Translations under genes and position numbers: made by a program
Part shown: positions 31,029 through 59,539 of the stretch, in pieces
How the letters are laid out: each line of letters begins with the position of its first letter
How positions within the stretch are numbered: the stretch's first letter is position 1
Notes under the pieces: generated by a model
Told to the model about the DNA's origin: nothing
Database searches by the model: none
The model's input: the letters and a program-made list of their open reading frames with translations, nothing else
Source of the DNA: Epinephelus fuscoguttatus
Taxonomy: Eukaryota; Chordata; Actinopteri; Perciformes; Serranidae
DNA: 64,000 bases
Reading direction: 5' to 3'
Assembly: GCF_011397635.1 (NCBI RefSeq)
Contig: NC_064770.1
Location: 33,442,598-33,506,597, forward strand

Positions 31029-32641
31029 AGGTCCCATATTGTGAAAGGTCAGATTTACGTGTCAGTTTTTATAATAAAGCAAGTATAGGTGCTATACAAA
31101 TACTGTGAAAGTATCAAAGCGCTCAAGCCACAGAGAAATGCACAGTCTGTTTTCACTGAGCCTTTAAATGATCCGTCAAGGCTATGGCCTTTTATAAATT
31201 TTGCCCGACATCAAGAGCGGCGGCTTGTCTTTTGTCTACTTAGCAAAGCTAGACGTGGATTCCAGTTCCAGAAAGTAAAAGTCTTGGAGGAAAATATTGA
31301 ATTTAATAGTGCATAGACAGACTTGTTTACTTTCATAAATATCTCTCGTGTAGAGTAGCCACCAAATGGTACATTATTTTAATAATAAGACCTATTAGTA
31401 ATGTTGATAAGCTAATTTAGACTAAATAAGGCTGTGTCACCTTTTCTTAAAAGGCTCAAATATATATTTTGCAGCTCAAGACAGATCTAACTCATTTTTT
31501 TGGACCAAAAATGGCTCTTCAAGTAGTAAATTTTGCTGACGCTTGGGCCACAGTGTCATTAACAGTCATTCCCTAGCTGCACTTACACTGCAGAAAGGCC
31601 GAGAGCACATATCATGATAGTATAAAGAGAACTGGATACAGCGTTGAAGGCAGGCACTCGTTCATTCCTATTTAAGTTGCTCAGTCTCAAAGGTTGAGCA
31701 GCTAACTTCCGGTTTAGCCCTCTACTTACTTAAATGGGGGTAAAAATGACGTAACTGTGTGGCTCTTGTATGTTTTTTGAAATGTTATCAAACTGAATGG
31801 ATCAAATCCTGATAGTGAAACAAGTCATTTCACGGGGCTGTGACACCCCAAAAAATGTATCAGTGGATTTACAGATGTCTTTTTCCCAATGTAAGTTTAT
31901 GGAAGAAGTCTTTTTGGGTCCAGCAGCATCACACGATGGACCTAGAAGTCGTAACTCCACATATGGTCCAAGCCCAGAGGAACAGTGCTGTGCTTTGGAG
32001 CCAATTCTACATAGCGGTCAAAAGTGAAACTACACCGTCTGGGTCTGTCACGTGATGCCATTGTGCCCAAAAAGAAGTTTTCTCACAGACTTACATTGGG
32101 AAAGAGCCATCTGTAATTTAGAGGATAAATGCTTTTGAGCATCACAACCCCCGCATAATGGCTCGTTTCACTATTGGGATTTCATCCATTTGGTCCAAAA
32201 ACATCTCAAAATCATTTTCATCTCCATTCTAGATAGCTCAGCTGTGCTTGGCTACCTAAAGTCTCCAGTGCGCTTCCGGGTAATTTCATACCACAGAAAC
32301 AGAGCGCTGAGCAGCTTTATTAGAAATAAATGGGGGGCTGCCTCAAACACTGTATCTGAATCTCTTTATACATCCATGTTTTTTTCCACTATGTAAAATT
32401 GTCTAAAAAGCCTGGCACTGTTTCTAGGGACTTGGTGCTCATGTGGAAGACCCGGAAACGCTGACCAATCAGAGCAGACTGGGCTTTTTCAAGAGGGGTA
32501 GCTATAAGAGACAGACGCTAAAAGCGTGCGTTTCAGACAGAGGATAAACACAGATTTGTGTTTGAACATTTAAACATGTAAACATTTAGTAAAAACCACA
32601 AATGAAAGTATGGCCCTGAAAATAAGCAGAATATGGGACCC
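31029..32641 (+). mobile_element. TTAA-flanked element with internal foldback
   Basis: Ends AGGTCCCATATT and AATATGGGACC(C) are inverted and bounded by TTAA (31025-31028, 32642-32645). The 1613-bp interior has no transposase but contains a second inverted-repeat structure (31630-32330), probably a nested foldback element. Confidence 0.75.
31630..32330. repeat. Imperfect long inverted repeat centred near 31995
   Basis: 'cccaatgtaagtttatggaagaagtctttttggg' (about 31887-31920) pairs with 'cccaaaaagaagttttctcacagacttacattggg' (about 32067-32101). Pairing continues outward through 'gtgaaacaagtcatttcacgggg' against 'cccccgcataatggctcgtttcac'. Arms are about 250-300 nt with mismatches. Confidence 0.7.
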
Positions 32642-32699
32642 TTAAAGCCTTGTTTGCACTGACACATCTTTGCTCGGCCATATATATCTGCAACATCGT

Positions 32700-33862
32700 G
32701 ACTAACTCACCACTACTACAGCAGTGATGCCATTATAAACACCACCAGCAGAGGCAGGCCTGATCTGTGGTACATGTAATGCCTTTAATTATGGGATTAC
32801 AATCTGCAGCACATCACAGCTGGGCCGGCTCTGCAGGGAAGTGTTGCTTCTTCAGTAATCTGTAATCTGTGTGGGTGTTGTCCTTCCGTCAGTCTCCCCC
32901 TGCCCACGCTAAAATCCCTCCCACAGCTGTTCCCTCACTGCTCCACAAACAAAACGCGAGGAGCCCGAGTCAGGCCAGCAGCTGGAGTCGTACGATTACA
33001 CTTCTGAGTCACTTCTTCATCACAACAAAATGAAAACAGAATATTTATAACATTTCTGGAATAACAATTTTCCAACAAACTACTCTTTAACTGAGTTATA
33101 CCTTCAAGGTCATACGACATTTAAATAAAAAAGATTAAAGTCTTATATATTAAAATGAAGCCTGGCAATTCAAAGGCTCCGCAGTTTTGCTTGACTATAA
33201 ATCGATTCTAAATCTTAAGACAGTGTGTCTCATCAACAGGAGCACAGGGTACTCCCTCTATTTGGCAATGTTTCGGCAAGAGGCAGAATTGGCAGAGGGG
33301 TGAGGTGGAGTTTGGACTGAGAATCAGTATAAAAACTAAAAGATGACGGAGGCCATGTGTTGCAGGTGAAGATGGCACTTATTTGCTCTAGCATACATCT
33401 TATATCTGTCTTATACTTTTTTGCTGTAGTGTTTAAAGTGCAGCATAAGGACTCTATATGCAGGCACAGTTATTTGTATCCATGTGATATGGTAGTTCTG
33501 TCAGTAACAGCCTCTATGACATCAACACAAATGACAACTTGACCGGTTAACAAACCTAACGTCTAAACATCTTGACTTCTCCTCTCCCAAACTACACGTG
33601 TGACAACGTCTCCATCGTCTTCACCTCTGTTCCTACTCTACCAATTATTACCTCTCTGTCCTTGTAAAAACACTCTTCTCACAGTTTCATAAGTCTGACA
33701 TGAATCTGATCTTTCCATTGTTGTCTAAATGTAAAAACAAAAAACGAAAACAGAACCTGATCTTCCATGTTAAAGTAGCAACAAAAGATCTGATTTGTCT
33801 CACACACAGCTGATACAAATTCAATATGGGCTACAGGAGTAAAGTGAGCGTGTGTCTGAGCC
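32700..33862 (-). other. tmem184b: Probable TMEM184B 3' untranslated region
   Basis: Follows the TGA at 33863-33865. An ATTAAA-type signal (plus TTTAAT, about 32784) could end it near 32.77 kb. The alternative end at 30.2 kb would place the TTAA element inside the UTR. No coding sequence. Confidence 0.4.
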
Positions 33863-51356
<17,494 letters not shown>

Positions 51357-52429
51357 CTGTATGACAAAAGGGTAAAACATGAGACTTAATCAAAGACGAT
51401 GCCCCTTAGGTTATGCAAACTAATTTATCCTGTGATCAGCCTGTGATCAATATCAAGCTGCTGCACAACCTGATGCTCGGGGATATACAGCCTGAATGAA
51501 TCACTGCGATGTGTAAATGCATCTCGACAGGCCTGCACAGTCTAAGACCTAAATCTCCAGCCAACATCGGCTCATGTTAGAATGAGAAAACAAAAAAAGA
51601 TACAGAGCAAAGTAGGACGCTGCACAGATCACGGTGCAAAAGAGAATGTGTGGATAGACAAATGAAGCGAGATCAAAACAGAAGGAGTGAGGAGGCATAA
51701 CGTAGGTGGGTGAGGAGAGGCTGATAAAAAAGCGTAAAAAAGCTCACACACCAACACATGGGGGGGCGGGGGATCACTCAAACACAGCAAATCAGTGTGA
51801 CAGCAATGAGCTGAGGGCTGCTGACCCAATTTCTCCCCTTCTTTTTCTCTGTGCTTTGCTGTGGAAGTAGGAAGTGTAATGTAGCCTAAAAAATGGCACT
51901 AAACATGGACATTTTTCTTCAGAATAATGAAACACCTTTACACAAATCAGCACCAAAGTTCAGGCTCCAGAGACCTAGGAGTGTGGCCCGAGGTCGACGC
52001 TGCAATACGACAGGTTATTGACAAAAACTGAAAGAGTAAAACAACTGTAAAAAGATTATGTAACCTCATCCAAATGCACACTCTCTAAAATGGATAAACT
52101 TGCTCTTACCAGTTTCTTTTCTACTCCACAAATCTGTTTTATGAAAAGGGAGGAGTGATTAAACCAGGGCTGTATTCGCAAAGCTTCCAAGTACAAAGCT
52201 CCTATGATGTTTTCTAAGAATTCCCCTCATAGTTCAGACTAAATCCTGGTAAAGATAAAAAAAAAATTCACAAAGCATCTTAAGGGAGCTCCTGAGGTGA
52301 AAGACTATTAGGAGTAGAGAGGAGGACTTTACAGAGAAAATGGTGGAAAGACAAAGAGGCATAAGAAATATTCTCTAAAAGCTGAATGGCAGTGAGTTAA
52401 TGAAATGCCACAGATTAGATTATGCAGGG

Positions 52430-52620
52430 ATAATGTCTGTGGTCGATCTCATTAGAGATGTGCACATTTTCCCTGCCCAAAGCAATAAACTACAACACCA
52501 GAAATGAAGTGATCGCAACACTAAGATATTTGCAACTGGGAAAATGACTAAGTGCAGCCGTGATGACTTGGGTCTGTCTCAACCTTACATCAGCAGAGTG
52601 ATCACACAGACAACTACAGC
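52430..52620 (+). pseudogene. PIF/Harbinger transposase N-terminal relic
   Basis: One frame reads NEVIATLRYLQLGKMTKC...DDLGLSQPYISRVITQTTTAL, resembling the N-terminal helix-turn-helix part of HARBI1-like nucleases (LGF/RYLATGxxQ...DxxGxSQxxVSRxI). Preceding sequence (LIRDVHIFPAQ) is in another frame, and stops follow soon. Only a fragment; no catalytic residues. Confidence 0.6.
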
Positions 52621-53029
52621 GCTTAACTACAGTGACCAAAATTAGTCCCAAATATATGTTTCTATCCACAAAAAAAAGCATGGACATAAAAAGGAGTTCA
52701 ATCTATCTTCACATGATTTTCATAAGCATCTACAGCTTAGACATAATCGTCAGAAACATAAAGAGTGAGAGAATATTTGTAAGATACCAACCAAACTAAA
52801 AGGAGCTGCTATTGTTGTCTACAGACACGGGGGCAAACACAAGGGATTTTAACAAAAATTTATAAAGCACAACAGCATGAAGGTATTGATAATAACTCGG
52901 ATGTCAAAAAAAAAATGGGAGTTGGTGATGAACATTATCATAACAGATAGAATAGTCCTGTAAGGAGGGAATTTGACTGGAAGGTGAAAATGCCATATTT
53001 TAAAACTCCATTAGTCACTTCAAAGTACA

Positions 53030-53330
53030 GTAGCATGTCTGAGCTATGTTGGAGGGGCTGTGGACTGGTAGGGGATTTTACACACATATTTTTGGGATTA
53101 TCTGAAGATCCTAGACTTCTGGAAGATGACTCAAAGAGAGATCAGAAAGATTTTGGGTACTGACTTCATCTTAGACCCAGAACTGTTCATACAAGGTATC
53201 GCTCCAGGAAATATGACAGACAGGGGAGGATTTAATTTACTAAGGATACTGTTCTTAAGACCACAGAAAGATTACAGTTGAGAATGGATGAATTTAATGA
53301 ACAATGGTCGCATTAATACAAGCTGTGCCA
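53030..53330 (+). mobile_element. L1-clade-like LINE ORF2 C-terminal fragment
   Basis: After one frameshift the plus strand reads CWRGCG...THIFWDYLKILDFWKMTQ then FILDPELFIQGIAPGNMTDR, the zinc-knuckle and tail region of L1-type ORF2. 5'-truncated and frameshifted. Different in sequence from the fragment at 2396-3240. Confidence 0.7.
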
Positions 53331-53824
53331 GAACTTGAGCTACCTTTCGGTTCTACATCTATGTTATGTGTGATAATAAGACTTGCAAGACTATTACGTG
53401 CATCCTCTCTTTCCAACCTGTTGAATATGACACACCCACTAATGTATTCACAGTTTGAACTTCAGGTCAAGAGACACCTGCTGTTTTTTGGTTCCAGCTT
53501 GAAACCAAGTTTTCGGGTTCCAGACCAATTTACTTTAAGACGAAATGCTCCGAAAGATTCCAAATTAGGTTTGTGAACGGGAACGAGAACCCATTTTGTG
53601 TTGGTGGAAAGGGGATATTAAGAGTTTTCTCAGAATGTTTGTGAATACGGCCCCTGAGCTGTAGCTGGTAAAGACGGGACAATCCGTCTGATAACTTTTT
53701 CCAGTGTTGAGTGGCTTAAAGTATCATATTTGTGCTTCAGTTGTTCAACATTCATACAACTAAGGCAACTGTGCAGCACTGCACAGTCCAAAACCAGCTG
53801 AACTGTCTATATTGGGTTTGTAAC

Positions 53825-53967
53825 TAGTGGTGTAGTGGAGGGTACATGCAGATATACCTCTTTTTCTGTGCGTTTACTTTATCAGCCAAAAAGCCATAGG
53901 TATATATATAGAACATACCCACTTCCTCCTCATCAACACCCACCTCATCAACTACCACTACACCACT
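53825..53967 (+). mobile_element. Small MITE
   Basis: Perfect 13-bp inverted ends AGTGGTGTAGTGG / CCACTACACCACT bound 143 bp. The target duplication is unclear. Confidence 0.65.
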
Positions 53968-53973
53968 TGCACT

Positions 53974-54013
53974 GTATCAACACTAATGTCGCATTGCACA
54001 TTAGTGTTGATAC
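53974..54013. repeat. Perfect 16-bp hairpin
   Basis: GTATCAACACTAATGT and ACATTAGTGTTGATAC are perfectly complementary arms with an 8-nt loop (CGCATTGC), immediately beside the MITE above. No A/T monotony explains it. Confidence 0.85.
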
Positions 54014-54599
54014 TTCCACTTCAACTGGAAAATATCCAAAAAATGATTTATAGGAAGTGAAAATAAAACAAGTGATGTGAACCACATAATTAGTCAGTAC
54101 CTATGTAGACTTACAAGAACAAGACTGGCCAAACTGGATCTTGCAACATCAAAGCATCCAAAAAGACGCTCCATGTGCCACCACCACCACCTGCATGATC
54201 AAATCATAGCAGATCTGTCATCTCTCCGACTAACCCAGTGTCTTGGTGTGGATTCCAGGAAGGCGATAATCTAATCATTCACAGTGAAAACTTATTTCAC
54301 AATGACTTTCAAACCCCCCTGTGTACCAGCTAAATATAGGATGGCGCTCAATGTGGTTATGGATGACTCACGCTGCCTGCCAAAGCTTCAATCAGCTTGT
54401 GGCAATGCAGTAACCAGGAACACATCATCAGAGTATGTTTAAGTACTTCGGCAAAGGAACTTCAACAACATGTTTTTCTGTATACCTGGATTGTTTTATG
54501 AGAGAAATATCTGCCAGATTATGAATTTACTGTGTTTCAGTATCTTTTAAATTGGCGTAATTAGGGCTGGGCAGTGTATCAATGTAAAATCATTTAATA

Positions 54600-54941
54600 T
54601 TTTATCTTTTTTTTTTTTTTAAATTGAAAGCACATTACACACATTAAACCGTATAAAATCCAAATAGTAAAAAAAAAAAAAAAAAAAAAGAGAAATGTGT
54701 CAGGAGAGGTCAAGAGTCAACAGGCTTATACACAGACCTTCCCTCAACTTGAGAAAAACAGAGAATTACAAAAAAAATAGGTAAAAAGTAGACAAAAGGA
54801 TTAAACTAACATTATACAGAAAAAAATCAACAAAAGATAAATGACAGCAGAATGTTCACTGATCAGTCAGTGAAAAATAATCCAATAAAAACGAAGAAAT
54901 ACACAGAACACAGTGCAGAGAAAAAAAAGAGAAAAAAGGGG

Positions 54942-54977
<36 letters not shown>

Positions 54978-55140
54978 TAAATAATAAAAATATACAAAAA
55001 AATTATAAAACACATTAATCAATAAATTATAAAAATGTATAATTATATAAATTTGAAATTTCTCGCACAATGATTTCTGATATAGCAAACAGCTCCAGTT
55101 TGACTCACTGTAATACTAATAATAATAATAATAATCCATT
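54600..55140. repeat. Low-complexity A/T-rich tract with (AT)n
   Basis: T run (54608-54620), A run (54669-54688), (AT)n (54946-54974) and an AAT run (about 55115-55132) in a strongly A-rich stretch. It may be an old retroposon tail, but nothing identifiable remains. Confidence 0.7.
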
Positions 55141-55963
55141 TTAATGTGATTAATATCAAGCAGACTATTTGGCAGCTGTGTCCAAACAGATGTACTGTAC
55201 AATATACTTTTATTTGGGGAAGGTCTTACCATTTATCATACTATATTTTTGGTCTTATTGCCTATCCTGATGGATGAGATTAGAGCCTGAAAATGGATTC
55301 TACTTGTTTACCACCCATAGCTGGAATCATGTAAACAAACAGAGCAGGTTGTCTTATTAAAAACATATATCCATGTACATATCATCCAAAGAAAATCAGA
55401 ATTCAGGGTCAGGTCTGAGCTCATACAAGCACCAGCTCGCATCTTACAACAACAAAGCTGGGTGCTTCCCAGTGGGCCACAGAGGGAACTCATCAGTCCT
55501 GCTGACTGCACCCGTGGGTCGGTTTCAAAACATGCATTGTACTTTGACCTGAATCGAATCAGCAGCCTTTGTGACACACCAACATACTGTATGTCCTGAG
55601 GCAAAGGCGAGGACAGCTGCCTGACACATACTGCAAAGCATCCGGCCGTTGAGGCTGTGTTCAATCAGGGTCAGTAGAGACCACAGGGCTACTTAACAGT
55701 GACCACAACTCATTTCAATTGAGTGAAGCGAGAACAAACCCCACAAACAATGAGGGGGCAGGTTTCCCAGCTTTCAGCCTTCAGTGCTGCATTTTAGAAA
55801 AGGGTGACATCATAGTTTATGAAAAACCCACCAGGGACAATATTGACTCCAGCTCTGTTTATTTTAATTACACAGAAACAGTCTGTGAGTTAAGAAAACA
55901 CGCTAAACTGAATAAAATGGCAGCTGATGTTCAGTAATGACTCCATCCTCCTGCTTCACTCAC

Positions 55964-56290
55964 CTCCTCTGCAGTTGTTTGATCTGCGCTGCTCTGAATC
56001 AAAGCATCAATTTAGCTCATCATCTCAAGTCGACTGCAAACCCTTCGGAGTAGACAAAGTTAACAGGCCAGGCGCTAACATTCAGACGAAACCCAGCCTC
56101 TAATCTAACCGCTGCATTATTGTCTGACGCCCAGGAAACTTGCCTCTTTTTATAAAGCTGGCAAGTGTCGGCAGCTGAGCGTTATCAATCCGCGAGCGCT
56201 GCTAGCTAACGTTAGCTAGCCTTTAGCCCGGCGCTAGCTTGTTGTCGCTGCTCGTCGTAGAGTCAAAACACAGCAAAGAGATATAACACG
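55964..56290 (-). other. tmem184b: Probable non-coding first exon of TMEM184B
   Basis: A strong minus-strand donor (GAGGAG|GTGAGTG) ends here at 55964. Upstream (higher coordinates) is CpG- and GC-richer sequence typical of a 5' exon. The first coding exon (51123-51356) begins exactly at an acceptor, so an upstream non-coding exon is required. The 5' limit is a guess. Confidence 0.55.
56201..56220. repeat. Perfect 20-bp palindrome
   Basis: GCTAGCTAACGTTAGCTAGC is its own reverse complement, within the presumed 5' exon of TMEM184B. Shorter GTTAGC/GCTAAC units also cluster at the DDX17 5' end. Confidence 0.9.
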
Positions 56291-56490
56291 CCTTTAAGAA
56301 GCGAAATATTAAATTACGCTATTAAAATGATAAAAAAAAAAACAGCCGGTTTTATGTTGCCACTTCCCACCCAGCGCTGATGAGCCTAGCACCGTTATTC
56401 CGTCCACATCACCATCAGCAGTTCACTGTACCAACAGCAGCTGCCTGTGAAAACTCTGCTGCTGTTGGCGCATGCGCAGTCACGACTTCT
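56290..56490 (-). promoter_or_regulatory. tmem184b: Probable TMEM184B promoter with NRF1-like site
   Basis: Contains GCGCATGCGCA (56468-56478), which fits the NRF1 consensus common in TATA-less housekeeping promoters, upstream of the presumed first exon. Assignment to TMEM184B follows from position; CSNK1E ends on the other side. Confidence 0.5.
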
Positions 56491-56779
56491 GTTTTTCCAA
56501 GCGTCTTCCAAGGAAACTGTGAAGACCAATACCAAGGAATCAAACACACACATTTACATCACACCAAGTGCAACTTTATATGGAAAAACAAGACTTACGT
56601 AAAAAAAAATATATATAATGGCTATAATTGTTACTACAATATCAGTAGAATAATGACAAGAATGTATGTCGACATATGGTATAAACCCAAATTACGAACT
56701 TACTGTCTCATAAAAAACTGTTATGATGTTGAAATGTATGTGAAGTATAATTAAAACAAAAGACAAAGATCATTATGTG

Positions 56780-57129
56780 CACAGTTACGTTCAGGAACAT
56801 TACCCTTGGCTTTAGAGACCGGCAGGTTTAATGCCATTCCAGAGGAGGACAGACTTTGTCAGGTGTGTGAGCTCGGTAAAATTGAGAGTGAGGTCCATTT
56901 TCTGTTTTACTGTCTTGTTTATGAGGACTTGAGGGATGTACTTTTTATTAAAATGTCCTCTATTTATGCTGATTTCTTTTGGCTGGACGAGTATGAGAAA
57001 CTTGAGTTGTGTTTTAGAAAGGGAATCTTTTTTGTTGCAGATTTTATTTGTAAAGCTTGGGAGAGAAGGCAGAATATTCTGTTTAAAGTCTGAGCCGTAA
57101 AAGGGGCTGTAATTATGTATGAAATGAAA

Positions 57130-57172
<43 letters not shown>

Positions 57173-57254
57173 TACACTGCAACTGTACTTTTTTTTTGGT
57201 GTCTTATAAACCCATGAGGGTTGGGCACTTTGTGCATGACATGTAAATAAAAAT

Positions 57255-57285
<31 letters not shown>

Positions 57286-57290
57286 TAACA
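56780..57290 (+). mobile_element. LINE 3' fragment with (AATC)n tail
   Basis: Plus-strand reading frame 56806-57093 ends like a non-LTR ORF2 C-terminus (a CxxC pair in RLCQVCELGKIESEVHFLFYC, then ICKAWERRQNILFKV). It is followed by a 3' UTR with (AAT)n (57129-57170), 'gggttgggcactttgtgcatgac' and a (AATC)n tail (57257-57284). Clade not fixed; a microsatellite tail argues against L1. Confidence 0.75.
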
Positions 57291-57323
57291 ATAAACATAT
57301 GTGCATTCTATGTTGAATATATA

Positions 57324-58950
57324 CAGTACAGGCCAAAAGTTTGGACACACCTTCTCATTCAATGCGTTTTCTTTATTTTCATGACTATTTACATTGTAGA
57401 TTCTCACTGAAGGCATCAAAACTATGAATGAACACATGTGGAGTTATGTACTTAACAAAAAAAGGTGAAATAACTGAAAACATGTTTTATATTCTAGTTT
57501 CTTCAAAATAGCCACCCTTTGCTCTGATTACTGCTTTGCACACTCTTGGCATTCTCTCCATGAGCTTCAAGAGGTAGTCACCTGAAATGGTTTCCACTTC
57601 ACAGGTGTGCCTTATCAGGGTTAATTAGTGGAATTTCTTGCTTTATCAATGGGGTTGGGACCATCAGTTGTGTTGTGCAGAAGTCAGGTTAATACACAGC
57701 CGACAGCCCTATTGGACAACTGTTAAAATTCATATTATGGCAAGAACCAATCAGCTATCTAAAGAAAAACGAGTGGCCATCATTACTTTAAGAAATGAAG
57801 GTCAGTCAGTCTGGAAAATTGCAAAAACTTGAAATGTGTCCCCAAGTGGAGTCGCAAAAACCATCAAGCGCTACAACCAAACTGGCACACATGAGGACCG
57901 ACCCAGGAAAGGAAGACCAAGAGTCACCTCTGCTTCTGAGGATAAGTTCATCCGAGTCACCAGCCTCAGAAATCGCAAGTTAACAGCAGCTCAGATCAGA
58001 GAGCAGATGAATGCCACACAGAGTTCTAGCAGCAGACCCATCTCTAGAACAACTGTTAAGAGGAGACTGCGCGAATCAGGCCTTCATGGTCAAATAGCTG
58101 CTAGGAAACCACTGCTAAGGAGAGGCAACAAGCAGAAGAGATTTGTTTGGGCCAAGAAACACAAGGAATGGACATTAGACCAGTGGAACTCTGTGCTTTG
58201 GTCTGATGAGTCCAAATTTGAGATCTTGGGTTCCAACCGCCGTGTCTTTGTGAGACACAGAAAAGGTGAACGGATGGATTCCACATGCCTGGTTCCCACT
58301 GTGAAGCATGGAGGAGGAGGTGTGATGGTGTGGGGGTGTTTTGCTGGTGACACTGTTGGGGATTTATTCAAAATTGAAGGCACACTGAACCAGCATGGCT
58401 ACCACAGCATCCTGCAGCGACATGCCATCCCATCCGGTTTGCGTTTAGTTGGACCATCATTTATTTTTCAACAGGACAATGACCCCAAACACACCTCCAG
58501 GCTGTGTAAGGGCTATTTGACCAAGAAGGAGAGTGATGGAGTGCTGCGGCAGATGACCTGGCCTCCACAGTCACCGGACCTGAACCCAATCGAGATGGTT
58601 TGGGGTGAACTGGACCGCAGAGTGAAGGCAAAGGGGCCAACAAGTGCTAAACACCTCTGGGAACTCCTTCAAGACTGTTGGAAAACCATTTCAGGTGACT
58701 ACCTCTTGAAGCTCATGGAGAGAATGCCAAGAGTGTGCAAAGCAGTAATCAGAGCAAAGGGTGGCTATTTTGAAGAAACTAGAATATAAAACATGTTTTC
58801 AGTTATTTCACCTTTTTTTGTTAAGTACATAACTCCACGTGTTCATTCATAGTTTTGATGCCTTCAGTGAGAATCTACAATGTAAATAGTCATGAAAATA
58901 AAGAAAATGCATTGAATGAGAAGGTGTGTCCAAACTTTTGGCCTGTACTG
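57324..58950 (+). mobile_element. Tc1/mariner transposon copy 2
   Basis: A 1627-bp element with the same ends as 9815-11443, flanked by TA (57322-57323, 58951-58952) and sharing all but about 20 positions with it, including a 2-bp deletion near 58839. It lies between the TMEM184B promoter and the CSNK1E 3' end. Confidence 0.97.
57737..58789 (+). pseudogene. Tc1 transposase, inactivated by one nonsense codon
   Basis: Same 350-codon frame as copy 1 with TGA at 57830-57832 (codon 32, where copy 1 has TTA). All three catalytic residues and the DD38E spacing are retained. Re-initiation at the ATG at 57836 would remove part of the DNA-binding domain. About 12 amino-acid differences from copy 1, all before residue 180. 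Confidence 0.92.
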
Positions 58951-59002
<52 letters not shown>

Positions 59003-59005
59003 ATT
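58951..59005. repeat. (TA)n microsatellite abutting Tc1 copy 2
   Basis: A run of alternating TA begins directly at the transposon's target TA, suggesting insertion into, or slippage from, a TA-rich target. Confidence 0.9.
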
Positions 59006-59539
59006 CAAGAGGTATATATATTCAAAGAATTACACATAATCACTTTGATAATCAATCTAGCAAAGTATCATATTCTTAAATCCAAATTTAGCCACTTAAC
59101 TTCCATTTTTAGCTTTTGAAAATAAAACTAAACAGCACATAAACACCATTTTTGACTCAAAGAATAAAAAAGCTGCATAAAACTGTTAAAGTGTTCTTGT
59201 TTTCTTGATTTCTGTGGCTCTGATGTTGTTTCGTCTGTATTAATGACTCCTAGTTTGTATATGTTATGTATCGGCAATACAGATTTGATATAAAAAAGTA
59301 CATAATATGATGGGTTAAAGTGTGCTCTGCCATTAGAAGTGGCACCACATTCTGGCAACAATCCAAAATTCGATCGCTGTCACCGACATCATGACATTTC
59401 CTTGGGTCTCTGCCATTGACCATGATGTAACTTTGCACAAGGTGGACTGCACTGCATGTGCAAACACACCACTTTAAAAACTTATATAAGCTGCAGTGAG
59501 CATAAGAAGAGCAAGAAAAGATCTGCGAAAACTTGTGAG

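Larger units (their letters stand above)
52166..53655 (+). mobile_element. Harbinger-type transposon relic, interrupted
   Basis: Inverted ends AGGGCTGTATTCGCAAAG and gtgaatacggcccct bound about 1.49 kb in TMEM184B intron 51357-55963. It contains a transposase relic (52430-52620) and a LINE fragment (53030-53330). The superfamily call rests on the transposase relic. Confidence 0.6.

Noticed and set aside
56806-57093. 95-codon open frame as a small gene near the TMEM184B promoter
   Set aside because: CxxC...HFLFYC and the (AATC)n tail identify a LINE 3' fragment.
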